Shown: positions 1-11,943, numbered from the stretch's first letter. The stretch: 64,000 nt of DNA from Pyrrhosoma nymphula (GCA_963573305.1 OY754331.1:14170868-14234867), one strand, 5' to 3'. Notes: generated by a model not told the origin, from the letters alone. Program-made: numbers and translations.

Positions 1-972
1 GAAGCGATTATAGTGATCCTTATCTAGGCCGGATTAAAGTTTGAAGAGGGCCGGGGGTACCGATGAATTGGAGGCCAAGTGAAAGTGTTAGTATCATATT
101 CCTTCCGAGGCCTCACTGGATAGTTACTTCGTATTAAACATTATGATTTAAAATTAGTAACATTTTTAATAAGCAAAATGATTAAACAACACATTAAGTA
201 GACTCGATAAACTGTTACTCTTATAAGAACTTATGTTCAATTGACTTTCTTCGTATTTATATTTTAATTTAATACTTTCTCAAATTTCAAATTCGGAAAA
301 AATAATCCAATTACCACAAGCAGAAGGCCGAAAAAACTGTGAAAAAAAAGCTGAAAAAACTGTGGCTGTCGTTTACAAGTTAGCCGCAAGACTTCAGAGG
401 ACGTATAGTAAACGAGATGTATCACGGAAATTGCCTCTAAACTGATGATAATTTAACTACTGAGATTGCAGTACCAAGTACCTACAGAAACGATCAAAAT
501 TTTAATCACGCATGAAATTGACTATAACTGGTCATCTGCAATGCATACCTAAAGGAAATATTATAGCTCCCTTTCAAAACTATCCCTCTATTTAACCATG
601 AATAATATTCCATCCACCTACCGGGTTTGATGCTGCTATTTTTACACGGAATTAAAGTTCGTTAATGACCGAAGTTAGTGGTGAATTTTTTGTAATGCAT
701 CGGCAATTATTCAACAATTGATATCAGATTCAATGCTAGTAAAATTACATTTTCTGCACTAATTGAAGATCAAGATGACTACTATTTGTTTTCAGTACAT
801 CCCCGAAGTCTTTTTAAATTCTCCAAAATCATAAGTAGTAGGTGGTGGCCGAGCAGTCTTTCTTACTCTCCAATATTGGTCCTGAAACATTGATACCTGG
901 ATATTTAATGCATACAATTATTTTAAGTTAGTGGAGTACGAGTTTCCTCAGACCTAACATAAATTATACTAG
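1..972. other. Non-coding AT-rich stretch
   Basis: No open frame of note and no recognisable repeat termini. Short A/T runs only. I see nothing I can name. Confidence 0.5.
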
Positions 973-1191
973 TTACAGCTCTCGCGAAAGCTTATGGCGT
1001 TCGGATGCGCGGTGTTTGTGTTGTCCGCGTCATACAAATTCAATTTTTTTAAATGCACTCATGCATGGCACAAATGCCATGTCTTCGATTTCCCCTACGT
1101 CCCTTTTCCCTACCCCTTCCACCAAAACTTTACCCTTCCACGACGTCTTGTTCAGCGCATCCGAACGCCATAAGCTTTCGCGAGAGCTGTA
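973..1191. mobile_element. TA-flanked hairpin MITE (Tc1/mariner-like ends)
   Basis: Positions 974-1010 and 1155-1191 are perfect reverse complements (37 bp), separated by 144 bp. Each end is bordered by TA, and the element proper starts CAG and ends CTG. A TA target duplication with CAG ends is the usual pattern of Tc1/mariner-type elements, so this is best read as a non-autonomous relative. The perfect arms suggest a fairly recent insertion or gene conversion. Open frames crossing the hairpin (such as 1016-1312) are taken as chance. The superfamily assignment is inference because no transposase is present. Confidence 0.7.
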
Positions 1192-3087
1192 CCTGCGAGT
1201 CATTCAAAACATGTATAGGTGTTTATATATTTTATTTCAAAAGGACAGGAGGAACGAAACCATGAATCGAGAACAATCAACGTTAGTTAAAACTATAGGT
1301 AGCATAGTTTGAAGACACAATCGGAAAAAACATCAATTTAAGTTAAATAATTGCTCACCAAACTCAAACCACTAAATTAGCAAGGCCTTTTGTCAGGCAA
1401 TCCGCAAAGTGTAAAAGTTTTGTGCAAAGACACTTTGCATAAAACTAAACAGCGGCAGGTAATCTGAAAAAGCATGCCTTCCACATGATCATAGAGAGTC
1501 GATGTCATAATGAGGAACACATTATGGAAAGGATAAAAGACATATTTAACCGGCCAGGAATAAATGGAATAGTTTTAATATTATTCTACACATGTAGAAC
1601 GCCAGGAAAAAATAAGCCCTTGCCATTATTTAAATCGTGATCTATGAATTGAGTATCAGGGTTAGAAGTATTTACACAGCAATCCACATAGCAATAGATT
1701 TATTGACACTGTGTCAATAAATCTATTATCATGTGAAATTGCAGGGTTAATTTTTCTACCCCTGATATCAAGGAATTCCACCAAGTAAGGTCCGAAACTA
1801 TCATCTACACGAATTGAATTGTTGGTTAAGTCGAAAACAGGCGAAATCATTCCTACATATGCATGTTTGAAAATGGTAGCACGCAGTAAACAAGCCAGTG
1901 TTCGTGGCATCTGACTGCCACATATGGTAAGTTTACGTAGGTCTGGTTCAATAATATTTACATCTGGACTACTGGCTACCTTTAAAAGGTGAATATGTAC
2001 TCCTTTCCTCACAATATTATGCTCTTCATCTGGCCATGCTTGCTATCGCCCCTCATTCCAACAAAACGTTTAGTTTCCCTCCCTGTCCCTTGTTTGCCTC
2101 AATTCTCGGGGCCATCATATCCTTCTTCGCCATCCCATCGCCTCTTTTCCCTCTTCCACGAGCCACAACAGAACCTATTCGTCCTCTTTCGGATTGCCTC
2201 TGGTTCCCCGCTCCCACTCGCAAATGCCTCTCCTCAGATCAGTCATTCCGCACCCTGCCTGCTTAGCCTTTACCATTCTTCTCCAAATCTTAATCTTCAA
2301 GATCGCATTTCTAAGTCACTTACAGACAAAGACGAAGTACACTTCCAAGTCGCTAGACAAATTCTCATTACCCTCAATCATATGATTATAGCCTAACAAC
2401 TAAAAAAATCATAATTCAATTTCAAGTACCATATTCCTGGCAATATTAATGCATATGACGCTTATATGAAGCCAAAAATTACCAGGAGTCTCCATAGGAA
2501 AAGGTTCAAGCAGTTAACACCAGCTAACAATATTTTGTTAGATTTTTGAACGAAAATAAGTATTTATTTCACATACTTTTTCGATAAAGTGACCTTTACC
2601 CGTTAATGCATATAGAAAGCACCTCTTTCGCTCCAAGAAGTCTGAAACTGTGAACACTTTATTAAGAACAAAAATGTCTTATAGGAAAAAATCTAACTTC
2701 TATTTGGTGACAATACATTATTTTCGGGAAGTATATGCGATGGATAAATTTCTAAATGGTGGAATTAAATCAATATAATGTCACGAATCTGCCCTCGTAC
2801 ATTGGTCTAACAGCAAGTTCGGAGTGTATATTTGTAAAGCGATTTGAAATAAGCGTGGAAATCCTTGGAGCAATCATGGGATTGGGGTTTTCATAAAATA
2901 TATCATCTTAAATATGCATAAAAATCGGTAGATGATACTAATGAATTGCTCAATAATTCTATCAGTGACAAATATTTCTATAGCAGGAGAGGAAAAGTGA
3001 GATCTCTGAAAGGTTTTGACTCGAATGTTCATCAGCGAGATTAAGTTGTGGATTTCAGGGAAGGCATTAAAATGGCAAATCGTTTGT
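1192..3087. other. Non-coding stretch with a pyrimidine-rich segment
   Basis: Mostly AT-rich. A C/T-rich segment runs from about 2050 to 2300 on the plus strand. A 116-codon frame on the minus strand (1662-2012) reads through the palindrome at 1693-1727. I do not recognise it, and it shows no motif supporting a real protein. Confidence 0.4.
1693..1727. repeat. Perfect 17-bp palindrome
   Basis: Arms 1693-1709 and 1711-1727 are exact reverse complements around a single T. The pairing extends imperfectly outward (CACATAG to the left against ATCATGTG to the right), giving a longer hairpin. The function is unknown. It could be a MITE core or a small hairpin transcript. Confidence 0.7.
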
Positions 3088-3640
3088 GCGAAAAATCACT
3101 TCACCTAGAATTTGATGAATTTGACCTCCTTTTAAAGAAAAAAACTCTCATATTTATAATTATGTCAAAATATTAACCCTTTGTCAAACTACTTTTCGAG
3201 CAATTTTCCTAAAAATAAAAGCTGTTTTACACTGGCTTTTTTGCGGCTGTGCGCTCCAGAGAGAGAATATTTAAAAAAGTAGGAATTTCTAGCACCTAGA
3301 TTTTGTCAAAAAAAACTAACGGTGTGTATTTTAAATATTTTCTCAACTTTTTATAAAAACTAATCTATTACTTGCCGCAGTTATGTTTACAGAATCACAA
3401 AAAACATCCCATTTTGAAGGCTTTTTAGCCGTACGGCCTGAAAAAATGAGCCAAGTTAGAGACTTATGTAGGATATTTATTTAATTACTGAGAATTTTTG
3501 TCACGTATAACTATATTTTTGGGGCATTGTATGTTATAATATTTACCTCCTTCATGCTTGTTAAAGATGCTTAAATTAAAATATAGAATTCGAATATGGT
3601 CTCCATTATGACTAGGGAAATATCTCGCTCAAACTACCGT
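3088..3640. repeat. Dispersed repeat R1, copy a
   Basis: This block aligns along its whole length with 51,122-51,690 and with part of 50,550-51,108. Shared landmarks include GCGAAAAATCA at the start, GTTTACAGAATC, CAAGTTAGAGACTTAT, and a terminal CTC(A/G)(A/C)TC...AAACTACC stretch. No reading frame is conserved. It is probably a non-autonomous transposon or interspersed satellite. Copies a and c are both followed within a few hundred bases by a strand-asymmetric GC-rich tract. Confidence 0.75.
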
Positions 3641-3739
3641 AAGTGTTTCATTTCTTTCATGCTGTTGTATCTCTCAGTGCGTTCTGATATGATGGATGAT
3701 TCACACGCAGGACTAGTAATTCGAGTGCATAGTTAGGCA

Positions 3740-4060
3740 CACAAGTAGTAAAGCAGTAAGACTGCCCGCGCCTGTCCTCCTGTTTCGCCTCGAGACCGAT
3801 TTGGGTCCGCTCTGACCTACCGCAAAGCGGTGGACCGCTCGAATCAGGGGCGGGAGAAGGAGATAGGGATGAGGGACGGGGATTAGGATATTGTGTGAGG
3901 GCGGGGAGGGAGATTCGCGCTAGGAGGTGGAGTGAGGGGGGGCAGCGGGGTATTTCGGCGCCCCAGGCACGGCCTCCTCTCTTCCACTTCCCTCTCCTCC
4001 GCCCCCTCCACACCCCCCCCGCCCCTTCCCCTCACCGAAATCTCTTGGCCGAGGCGGAGG
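3740..4060. other. GC-rich, strand-asymmetric tract
   Basis: A G-rich plus-strand run (about 3840-3950) is followed by a C-rich run (about 3960-4035), with homopolymer-like blocks of G and C. Several overlapping frames on both strands are low-complexity shadows. Possibilities are a 5' UTR or promoter of an unseen gene, or structural DNA. No exon was recognised. Confidence 0.4.
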
Positions 4061-6033
4061 TTTGAAAGACACGAGAAAACGTTTGACTTCGCACGTATCA
4101 CAAAACAATACGAGCAGGACACACTCCGCGCTTCTCGAAAGCAATTACCGAAGGGAAAATACAGCAGCAAAAAAATATTTTCTAAGAGAAGGTTTTATGC
4201 GCTCTAAAAATTAGCTGAAACTGGAAACAAATACCTTACAAGGATTGATATTTGAAACAAGTTTTTCTGGCCTTCTCTTGAATGCGTGTGCGTGTTTTGA
4301 ATAATGCCTAAATTCTAATCAGCTTTCACGTCAAATTATATATTTATTTCACCACGAATTTGCTTCGATGTTAAATTTCTACCATCCTTCTCCCTAGGGG
4401 GTGTTTCAGCCAAGGTTTTTTTCAACCTAAGGGTGTTAACGAAGCTTGCTAAAGGGTGTTTCGGTCAATAGGTGGCACCTACTATAGTCAGAAGATGGCA
4501 ATAAAAATTATAAACGCCTATTTGAGTTAAATTATAAACGCCACACTTGGGCTCTGTTCTCAATTGAACTCCCCCATCTTGTGAAAGAACTCATAAAAAT
4601 TGAAATCCTGAATGATGCCGATCGCGATTACAATATAGCGAGTAACTGAAACTGAATAGAGTGAACCAATAGTTAATATATAATTAATCCACCTCCACAT
4701 TATGCACACTTGGCTCGAAAAATGGTAATTTTAGGAGAACATAGATGTTTGGAGGCACCTATATCGGCATATTACTTTTTAAGTCGCTGATTTTAGCATT
4801 TGTACAATTCATACGCGTGTTTCAATCGTTTTCTGAAGCGTGATACATGTTCAAAAAATAGTTGGGTGAGTTAAGGTGCAAGTATTGGAAAAAGTTCAAA
4901 TAAAGTGCGTGGACGCTATTTTCTCAGAGCTTCGAAATAGCTAATTTTTTAAAAGTCATTCGAGTTTAAAATTAAGTGACTGAGAGACCTCACCTTCCGC
5001 TGTTGCTTGACCATATTTTGCTAGCGTCAAATGAATCAACGCCGACCAGCGTCACGTTTCCTATGACCCTGCATGGCACAAAATACTACATTTTGTTGAA
5101 ATTTAAAAGTGAATATGTACGCCATCTTTCTGAGTGCAGGGGAACTACTCGAAATATGTCACAGTCGCACCAACAGATATACCTCTGGTATGAATATGGT
5201 AAAGATAGACGTGGGTCGAGTGACCACGTTTGCACAACTGTCGTAGAACTGCCCTTACGTATGTTAATGCACAACTAACAAGTTTAAGGACATATTTCAC
5301 GTGAGGCTCCCTTTAGTTAATTCACTTTCATTGTGTTATCAGCGGATGCAGGTTCTTCTGCCATAAATTAGAATCAACGTCATAGAGCATGGTAAACAAA
5401 AGCCATCGAGTTTCAATCCAATGCGTAGATGATATTACATTGCTGTTATAGTCCAAAACGGAGGTAAGAGACAAGTTGTAGAACGAAAAGGTATGCTCAT
5501 ATTGCTATTTTCTCATAATAAATTCTCAAAAGAGTGGGAGAAGTTAGCTCGACAGTTCATACGAGGAACAACAGTGAGCAAAAATTACTACAGTACGCCG
5601 GTAGGTAATAATACAATATCTACGAAATTTCCATGTTATTAAACCTAATTTTATTGGCCTCTTTTTGCCATTTATGCATTTATTTTCTCATCGGATCTAT
5701 AAAGCCTTATTGGCTATTTGTACAGCATGACGTTATGCAACTTGGCAATTATTTGTTATAGACTGGCGTAATAGCAATGAATAATACGTAATAGCTGTTG
5801 CGGTTCTCAGGGTAGCGTGCAGAAACTTAACTGCACCAAGGACAGATATATACATGACAAATGAAATGCTGGCAGAATACATTAACGGCGACCGCCCTTT
5901 GTGGCCATATTTTGCCGGTGGCTCCAAATTTTCTATTCCGTGCGATTACTTCTCCAACAAGCGTTTTCTAAAAATTGGTGAAGCCTAAAATCGTTCATGC
6001 AATCATCCCTCTCTCCCACAAATAATCCAAATT

Positions 6034-6080
6034 AAATAAATAAATAAATAAATAAAAAAAAATATATATATATATTATTA
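6034..6080. repeat. Microsatellite (AAAT)n / (AT)n
   Basis: Several AAAT tetranucleotides run into an A-run and then a TA dinucleotide run. This is a compound simple repeat, commonly seen at the A-rich tail of a dead retroelement, but no such body is recognisable here. Confidence 0.9.
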
Positions 6081-6558
6081 ATACTTAAGAACACCCCATG
6101 CTAAGTCGCTTGCGCACTTCCCACGACCGGGTCATTCAAACAGTTCGCAGATCAGTTGTTGTTGTGTAGTGTAAAACACCGAATTTGTTGGTTTCGGAGG
6201 AAAAAGCAATGGGCGGTAGTGGAACAATTAAAAAGAAGGCAGCAGGATTCAAACGCTCAGATTTATATTTCTAAAAAGAGATTGAGCATAAAATATTAAA
6301 GGAATTTCATGACATCGCTACGCATTAAAAAAGGAAAAGGAGCGGGATGTAAGCTAAAGAAAATTAATTTCAGTAGAAGTTACGGCTCAAAGTTACCCTG
6401 AATTACCAAATCAAATATGCTTCGTCCTTAAATAGATTGAGATGAGGGGCTTGAAAATAATTTTATTGTAGTTCAACAAGACAGAAAATAAAAAGAAACA
6501 TCATGAAGCAGCAAAATAAAAAAAATTACTAGGACAGCACTTTCCCTGGCAATAAACT

Positions 6559-6591
6559 AGATGTGCAGTATTTATCAAATACTGCACATCT
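6559..6591. repeat. Perfect 15-bp palindrome
   Basis: Arms 6559-6573 and 6577-6591 are exact reverse complements around a 3-base loop (ATC). This is a short, tight hairpin in otherwise AT-rich sequence. The function is unknown. Confidence 0.8.
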
Positions 6592-7082
6592 TGCTTAATA
6601 GTCAGGAGCTTTTGAAAATTATTTCGATAATCGAATCCAGAAAATAACGCTGATAATGAGCAGGTATCCCACTTATACGTACTGGCTACACAAGAATAAG
6701 AAATAGTACCTAACTGTGGAGTGGAAATATATTTGAGGTTGGAGAGCGTCGGTCATTTACCGGATTCAACAAGTCTGAAAAGGGATTTCAGGGTTTCGAG
6801 AATTTATTCCACGATAGATCGAGAGAGTGACTAAGAATCCAGCAGAGGACGGTTGAAGTGTTAATGAAAATGACGCTGGAGCAGTGATCTACCGGGAAAA
6901 AACGAAGAAGGGTAGTAAAGGAGGCATATTACGAAGGACGCTTTATAATGTGAAAAAAAGTCAGCGTAGAAGTATAAGGGCGATGCTATGCCCTTTGGAT
7001 TGAGCTGCGGAAGTAAAGGTAAGAGAGCGTTCGGGAAAGACACGGGAAAAATTACCTCTCGCTCCGCAGATTGCCTCTTCAC

Positions 7083-7595
7083 TTAATGATAGCCATTGAC
7101 TCTGCCACAGGCAGATGGGGCTTCGTCTGCCAAGAAGTCTTTGAAGAGATAATCCCCAGAATCCACCAGGTAGTGAGATGGAATTCCTGCAGCGAGGATG
7201 AGCCCTCTGCTTGATTCCCCGTAAACATTGTTGCGATCGCTTCCAAAGTTTTGAACTTCCGAGGACATATTTAGAATTCTGGGAAGCGCAGCGGCAAATA
7301 TTCTCGGAAATATCCGCCCGGGGCATGGGGCAATACTGAGAGGATGCTCAACTTGAGCACTTCCGGAACACCGTGTGCATGCACCTTGAGTGTTAATGGA
7401 AGATACATCGCAAGCAGCCAGTTCACTCTCGCCGATAGACTTAAGTAGGGCAGGGAAGAGCCTCACATTAATCCACCGCTTTTCGGAAGTGCACGATAAC
7501 ACTTGTTGACCAACCGCACCCTTTGACGCGAATGCAAAGGGAAATATTTTGCCGTATTGCCACAACTCATCAAGTTGGGAGACAATTCCACGCAA
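7083..7595 (-). CDS. Unrecognised 170-codon open frame
   Basis: This is one of the longest uninterrupted frames outside the LINEs, in a locally GC-richer segment. The predicted protein shows no domain I recognise, no signal peptide and no transmembrane segment. A second frame of 121 codons overlaps it on the same strand (6961-7326), so the openness could simply reflect local composition. There is no visible splice context that clearly makes it an exon. Treat it as a chance frame, an unrecognised exon or a repeat remnant until homology or transcript data say otherwise. Confidence 0.15.
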   Translation of the reverse strand: MRGIVSQLDELWQYGKIFPFAFASKGAVGQQVLSCTSEKRWINVRLFPALLKSIGESELAACDVSSINTQGACTRCSGSAQVEHPLSIAPCPGRIFPRIFAAALPRILNMSSEVQNFGSDRNNVYGESSRGLILAAGIPSHYLVDSGDYLFKDFLADEAPSACGRVNGYH

Positions 7596-9214
7596 CTGAG
7601 CGAAGTGAAAATATCATGCGGAGGAAACAGTCCCAACTCCTCCACTTTCCTCGTTTAATTCTGTTATTTTCCACCTTCACATCCATCACAGCTGTCTCAC
7701 AGAAGCTTGGATTTTTACAACAATACTCAAATGACACCTTTAGAAAATGCCTGGTCAAGGAAAGGAGTGATTTTCACCAGGATAATGTCAGATCAACATT
7801 TAAGAAATATAAAATGGGTATCATTTGTAGTTTAACAGTGATAAAGTGCAAACGAATTTTCAAAAGTTGAGCAGTATTAAACGACTAAATACCACTCTCA
7901 GTTGGAAGAATTAAAAGTTTTATAAAAGTTTAAAAGTAAACGAGTTGTAGTAAATTATACTATCATATTATTAACTGCAAATATTATTACTTATGGGTTT
8001 TATAACTTCGAAGAAAGGGATAGAAAAACAAAACAGCCGCTTTTCCATCATTTTCCCTGCAAATAATTCAGCTGATTCGTACAAGTGACGTTACTTATGT
8101 GCTCCTTCCTTTTGCTCGCAATACTACGAACCCAAACCAGATGGAAAAAAAACCTTCTATAAACACATCTTCAACCAGCTACCCAGCTAGCCGCCTCAAG
8201 TAACACAGATGGAGGAGATAAATTATATATTACTCACAAAAAATTTAATCGTTATCATGTAAATATGACTGCTTTATATCTCATTACGATCACAGCCAAC
8301 AAATTTTATAAACTCTCGCGTACAATGTCTTGTAGGGTGTAAAAATAAAGGCACATATTTCAAAGAAATTAGTGAAAAATAGATTTTTCTCTGCCAAAAT
8401 GTATGATTAGGCTATTTATTTTCATCTATCGAACATGTTAAATACTAGATTTTTCTCTATTTGAACTTGTTGTTATATCCAAAACGAATACTCACAAGGG
8501 TTTAGGAGCCTTTTGGTGATCAATATCATCATGGCTTATTACCACATGATACAGCCGTCAAAGACTTCATGATCGCTCCGACCCTGGGAGACGCAACGAA
8601 CAATGCATTTTATGTTTCAATGTTCATTTAAAGTGCATAATTGAGTTTGAACTGAAAGAAAAACGGTGAAAGATACAGCATATAAGCATTAGAGAAGAAC
8701 TTTACACTAAAAATCAATCTTTGTTCTGACAAGAACTTACTCCAAGAAAGAAGTCCACTGGTATAGAAATCAGTTTGAATTCCAAAAGGCTTAAACATAT
8801 TGACGGAAGTGCATTTATGAACACCAAATAGTTCCAATTACTATTGAATTGAGGACATGGGTACCTACAGAATTACAATCCCAAATTATTAGGAGATGGA
8901 GCAAGAGATACGACGATTAAATACAGTTACAATGAGAATATTTGATTAATGAACTGCCGATGAACTGAATATGCCAAAAGATGGTTATGGCATGGGTTAT
9001 GACAGCAAAACCAAATGAACAAAGGATGTAAACAGCCACTTGACTAAACTGCCATCATACATGATATAACAGCTGTTATTATTTTAGTAAGATATCATTC
9101 ATTGAAATAGTAATAAATATTTTACTTACAAATCCTTAACATTTATAATGCATATTCGCTGCGTAAAATTGGAGTTGGGGGTACAAAAGGTCACAAGTAC
9201 CGAAACGAGAGCTA

Positions 9215-11505
9215 TTGTCTGGCAGTATAAGAGGGGATAGGGAGGGTTTCATAAACCTTCTTAGGGAAAGATTTTCTAAATGGGCTGGCAACGGCTCATG
9301 CATGGAGGATATGTGGACAATGATTAAGAATTTCATTTTCGAAGGGATGGAAAAATTCATCCTGCATAAGGTACGGAAAAATAATCCTGATCCCGTATAT
9401 TGTAATAAGAGGAATAAATCTCTAAAAAGGAACTTAAGATAACTACACAAAAAAATGCAGATCGAAATCCAGTCTAAACTTATACTAAACATGTCGAATG
9501 AATTAGTGAAGGAAAAGCGAATGGCATATGGTAATTTTATTGAAAATACTCTAAAATCCGATGATAATGAATTTTACAAACATATAAGATCCTGCAAGGA
9601 TAGTCGTAGAAATATCAAGTAAGTCAAGTAAAGAAACGGGATTTCAATCAATGATGAAGAGGATATAGCGAATGAGTTTCACTGTTGGTTCTCGAGTGTT
9701 TATCACAAATAAACCAATACCATTGACGTAGAAAACAACAAAAATTAATTCGACTAATTCAGTAGATAATATAAATAACGATAATGCACAATTCTTTACA
9801 GTCAACGACAAAAACATCGCCAAAAATTAAGCAACTTTAATTCAACAACAATTAAACAATTCAACAAGCAAAAATTAAGCATCACAAGTGAGTTATTAAA
9901 ACTTATTTCAGATGGAGTAATACCCTATCTCAGAGTTATTTTCCATGTATCGTTAAATAATAAAAGCTTGCCCAAAGATTGGAAAAGGGCGATTATAGTT
10001 CCCATATACAAAAGTGGCAATAGAAATATGGTCCAAAATTACAGGCCTATCAGTTTAACATCAGTTATATGCAAATTAATGGAAAAACTTATAGCAGATT
10101 ACCTTTTTGAATATTGGAACTCAAATGAGTGGTTATGTACATATCAACATGGTTTTAGAAGAGGTTACTCTTGCGAAACACAGTTGCTGACCCTATGTGA
10201 GGTCATTGCAGAGGCAATCGATGAAGGCGACATAGTTGACGCAGTTGTGATCGATTTTGCTAAAGCCTTCGATACCGTGTTCCATAACTTGATGCTAAAT
10301 AAACTTATAAAAAATACTATCGGTCGTAAACTTAAGAATTTTTTTTACTGAATGAATGGATTTATGATTGAATGAATGGAACTGGGTTGAAGATTTTTTG
10401 ATGTGCAAATCACAAACAGTCAGAATTGGCGAAAATTTCTCTGAGGAAGCAAAAGTCAACTCAGGAGTCCCTCAGGGTAGTGTGGTAGGCCACTTATTAT
10501 TCCTAATATTTATCAATGATTTGCCGGTATCAATTAACTCAAGAATAATATAAGTTGCTGATGACTGTATATTCTATCGTAAAATAAAAAATAGAAATGA
10601 TGAGTACACGCTCCAAAAAGACCTTGACCAAATTCACTGTTGGTCGAGTTGTAAGAAAATAAAAATAAACAGCAATAAAAGTGTGCATATTCAATTTTCA
10701 AATAAAATGGTAAGTGATATAAATTGACTATAAATTAAATGGAGACGTAATAGCCAAGTCAGATAGTTGTAAGTACCTGGGCGTGATGTTAACAAAGGAT
10801 CTGGGATGGGGGCCCCACATAGAAAAGATAGCTGGGAGAGCGTTTAAAAACCTCCACGGCGTGATGAGGAACATAATAAAATTCCCGAAAGAGGCAAAGG
10901 AGCTGGCATATTCCACTACCGTTAGATCAATGCTTGAGTATTCCACGAATGTCTGGGATCCCCATGATAAAGGAAAGGCAAAGATCTTGGAAAAGGTCCA
11001 ATGGAAGGCAGCAAGGTACGTTTTGGGGAGACATAGAAATACATTGTTAGCAGGACGTTAGAGAAATTGGGATGGAATCCACTGCAATAAAAAAGAAAAG
11101 AAAATAGGCTGTTGGGAATGTTTATATGCTATTCAAAACATCCAGCCTGTTGGGAATTGGAGAAGAGGCTGGAACCACCAATTTCTTTGGGAAAAAATGA
11201 CCACCCGCTGAAATTCAAATTGAGGAGGCAAAAAACGAATGCTCCCAAATACTCCTTAAATCGCGGGGTCTTGGAATGGAATTAATTACCAGAAGAACTC
11301 ACAAAACCTTGGCCAACAAATGTAAAAATTTATAAAAAAGTGCTACACATAAAAAACGAGGAGTGTTTGATGTTTTATGTAGGTATATGTATTTTTTTGA
11401 ACTTTATTATTAATTTTATTTCAAAGTAAAAAAATGTTATATTGCCACCAGAGAATTTCTAATCGCAATATTAGTGTAAAAAATAAAAAATAAATAAAAA
11501 ATGTA
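9215..11505 (+). mobile_element. Degenerate jockey/CR1/L2-type LINE
   Basis: Broken frames in one direction give the linker after the endonuclease (9215-9442), the reverse transcriptase palm and its C-terminal region, then an A-rich 3' tail (about 11,470-11,505). The endonuclease is missing, so the copy is 5'-truncated or decayed. Conserved pieces are NYRPISLTS, QHGFR, VIDFAKAFD, SGVPQGSVVG, a VADD triad preceded by a stop codon, KYLGV, and MLEYSTNVWDP. Many stops and frameshifts make it dead. Clade placement beyond the jockey/CR1/L2 assemblage is inference. Confidence 0.9.
9968..11061 (+). pseudogene. LINE reverse transcriptase, frameshifted
   Basis: Pieces lie in three frames. Frame one (9968-10351) carries the fingers and palm motif A (VIDFAKAFDTV). 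Frame two (10368-10553 and on) carries motif B (SGVPQGSVVG) and, just past a TAA, motif C reading V-A-D-D at 10,554-10,565 in place of the usual F/YADD. Frame three (10,783-11,061) carries the C-terminal KDLGWGPHIEK and YSTNVWDPHD regions, and homologous sequence continues in another frame to about 11,430. The first frame change coincides with a short tandem duplication of TGAATGAATGG near 10,350-10,379, which is the probable lesion. In life the protein would copy LINE RNA at a nicked target. Confidence 0.9.
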
Positions 11506-11534
11506 ATGAGTAACAAAAAAAACATGCCCGGAAA

Positions 11535-11542
11535 GGCACAAC
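11535..11542. repeat. Target-site duplication, left copy
   Basis: The octamer GGCACAAC is repeated exactly at 12,645-12,652, immediately outside the inverted ends of the P-like element. Eight bases is the duplication length made by P-element transposase. Confidence 0.9.
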
Positions 11543-11574
11543 CAAGGTGAGTAAAGAGAAGGTGGTCTCAGTTG
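11543..11574 (+). repeat. P-like element left terminal inverted repeat
   Basis: It matches the reversed right end (12,613-12,644) at 24 of 32 bases. The mismatches cluster at positions 7-9 and 14-17, and the inner half is best conserved. Confidence 0.88.
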
Positions 11575-11593
11575 AAAGTTGTGGAGTGGGTGG

Positions 11594-11611
11594 ATGACGT
11601 CACAAAGTTCC
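11594..11611 (+). repeat. P-like element subterminal inverted repeat, left
   Basis: This 18-bp site with core TGACGTCAC pairs with 12,579-12,596 (16 of 18). Its position, about 50 bp inside each end, suggests a transposase or host-factor binding site. The TGACGTCA core also equals a CREB/ATF consensus, so it may act in the promoter. Confidence 0.8.
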
Positions 11612-11655
11612 ATCGCTCGCCTAGCCGTGCTTGTTTACAAGCGAAATAGCGTTGA

Positions 11656-11943
11656 CGACGAGGTGCAATCGTGGTGAGTTTGGTAGAGTGCTTCGAAATA
11701 CCTGGAAAAAGCTGTTCTGTGGTTGTGTGTAACAACAGTTTTTACAAGGATGGACGTGTTAGTGGCAAGAAAAAAATATCATACTTTAATTTCCCGAAAG
11801 ATCCGCGTCTAAAGCAGATATGGGTCGATGCCTGCAAGAGGAAGGATCAGTGGAACCCAAGTAATGGGTTTATTTGCTCCGATCACTTCCAAGAAGAAGA
11901 TTTTCAGAGGAGTATGCTGGTGGATATGATTACTCGATTATGA
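11656..11943 (+). pseudogene. THAP zinc-finger fragment of a P-type transposase
   Basis: The frame encodes a single THAP domain (C2CH zinc finger), the N-terminal DNA-binding module of P transposases and of host THAP proteins. Visible elements in order are CSVVVCNN (first two zinc cysteines), NFPKDPRLKQIWVDAC (conserved proline and tryptophan helix), then FICSDHFQEEDF (third cysteine and histidine). It stops about 14 residues later, before any leucine zipper or catalytic RNase-H-like domain. The frame is open from 11,656 but has no in-frame ATG before the first cysteine, so the start must come from an upstream exon or is lost. If expressed, a THAP-only product could bind the element ends and act as a repressor, as truncated P products do; that is inference. 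A host THAP exon is unlikely because the frame lies inside the inverted ends. Confidence 0.85.

Larger units (their letters stand above)
4061..9214. other. Long AT-rich stretch without recognised genes
   Basis: It holds a microsatellite (6034-6080), a palindrome (6559-6591), short direct repeats such as GGGTGTTTC near 4400 and 4455, and ATTATAAACGCC twice near 4505-4550. One somewhat GC-richer island (7000-7650) has unusually long minus-strand frames and is described separately. Otherwise I see nothing. Confidence 0.4.

Noticed and set aside
1016..1312. 98-codon plus-strand frame
   Set aside because: Crosses the TA-flanked hairpin MITE; no domain.
11656..11943. Host THAP-family gene exon
   Set aside because: Lies entirely inside P-type inverted ends with an exact 8-bp duplication.
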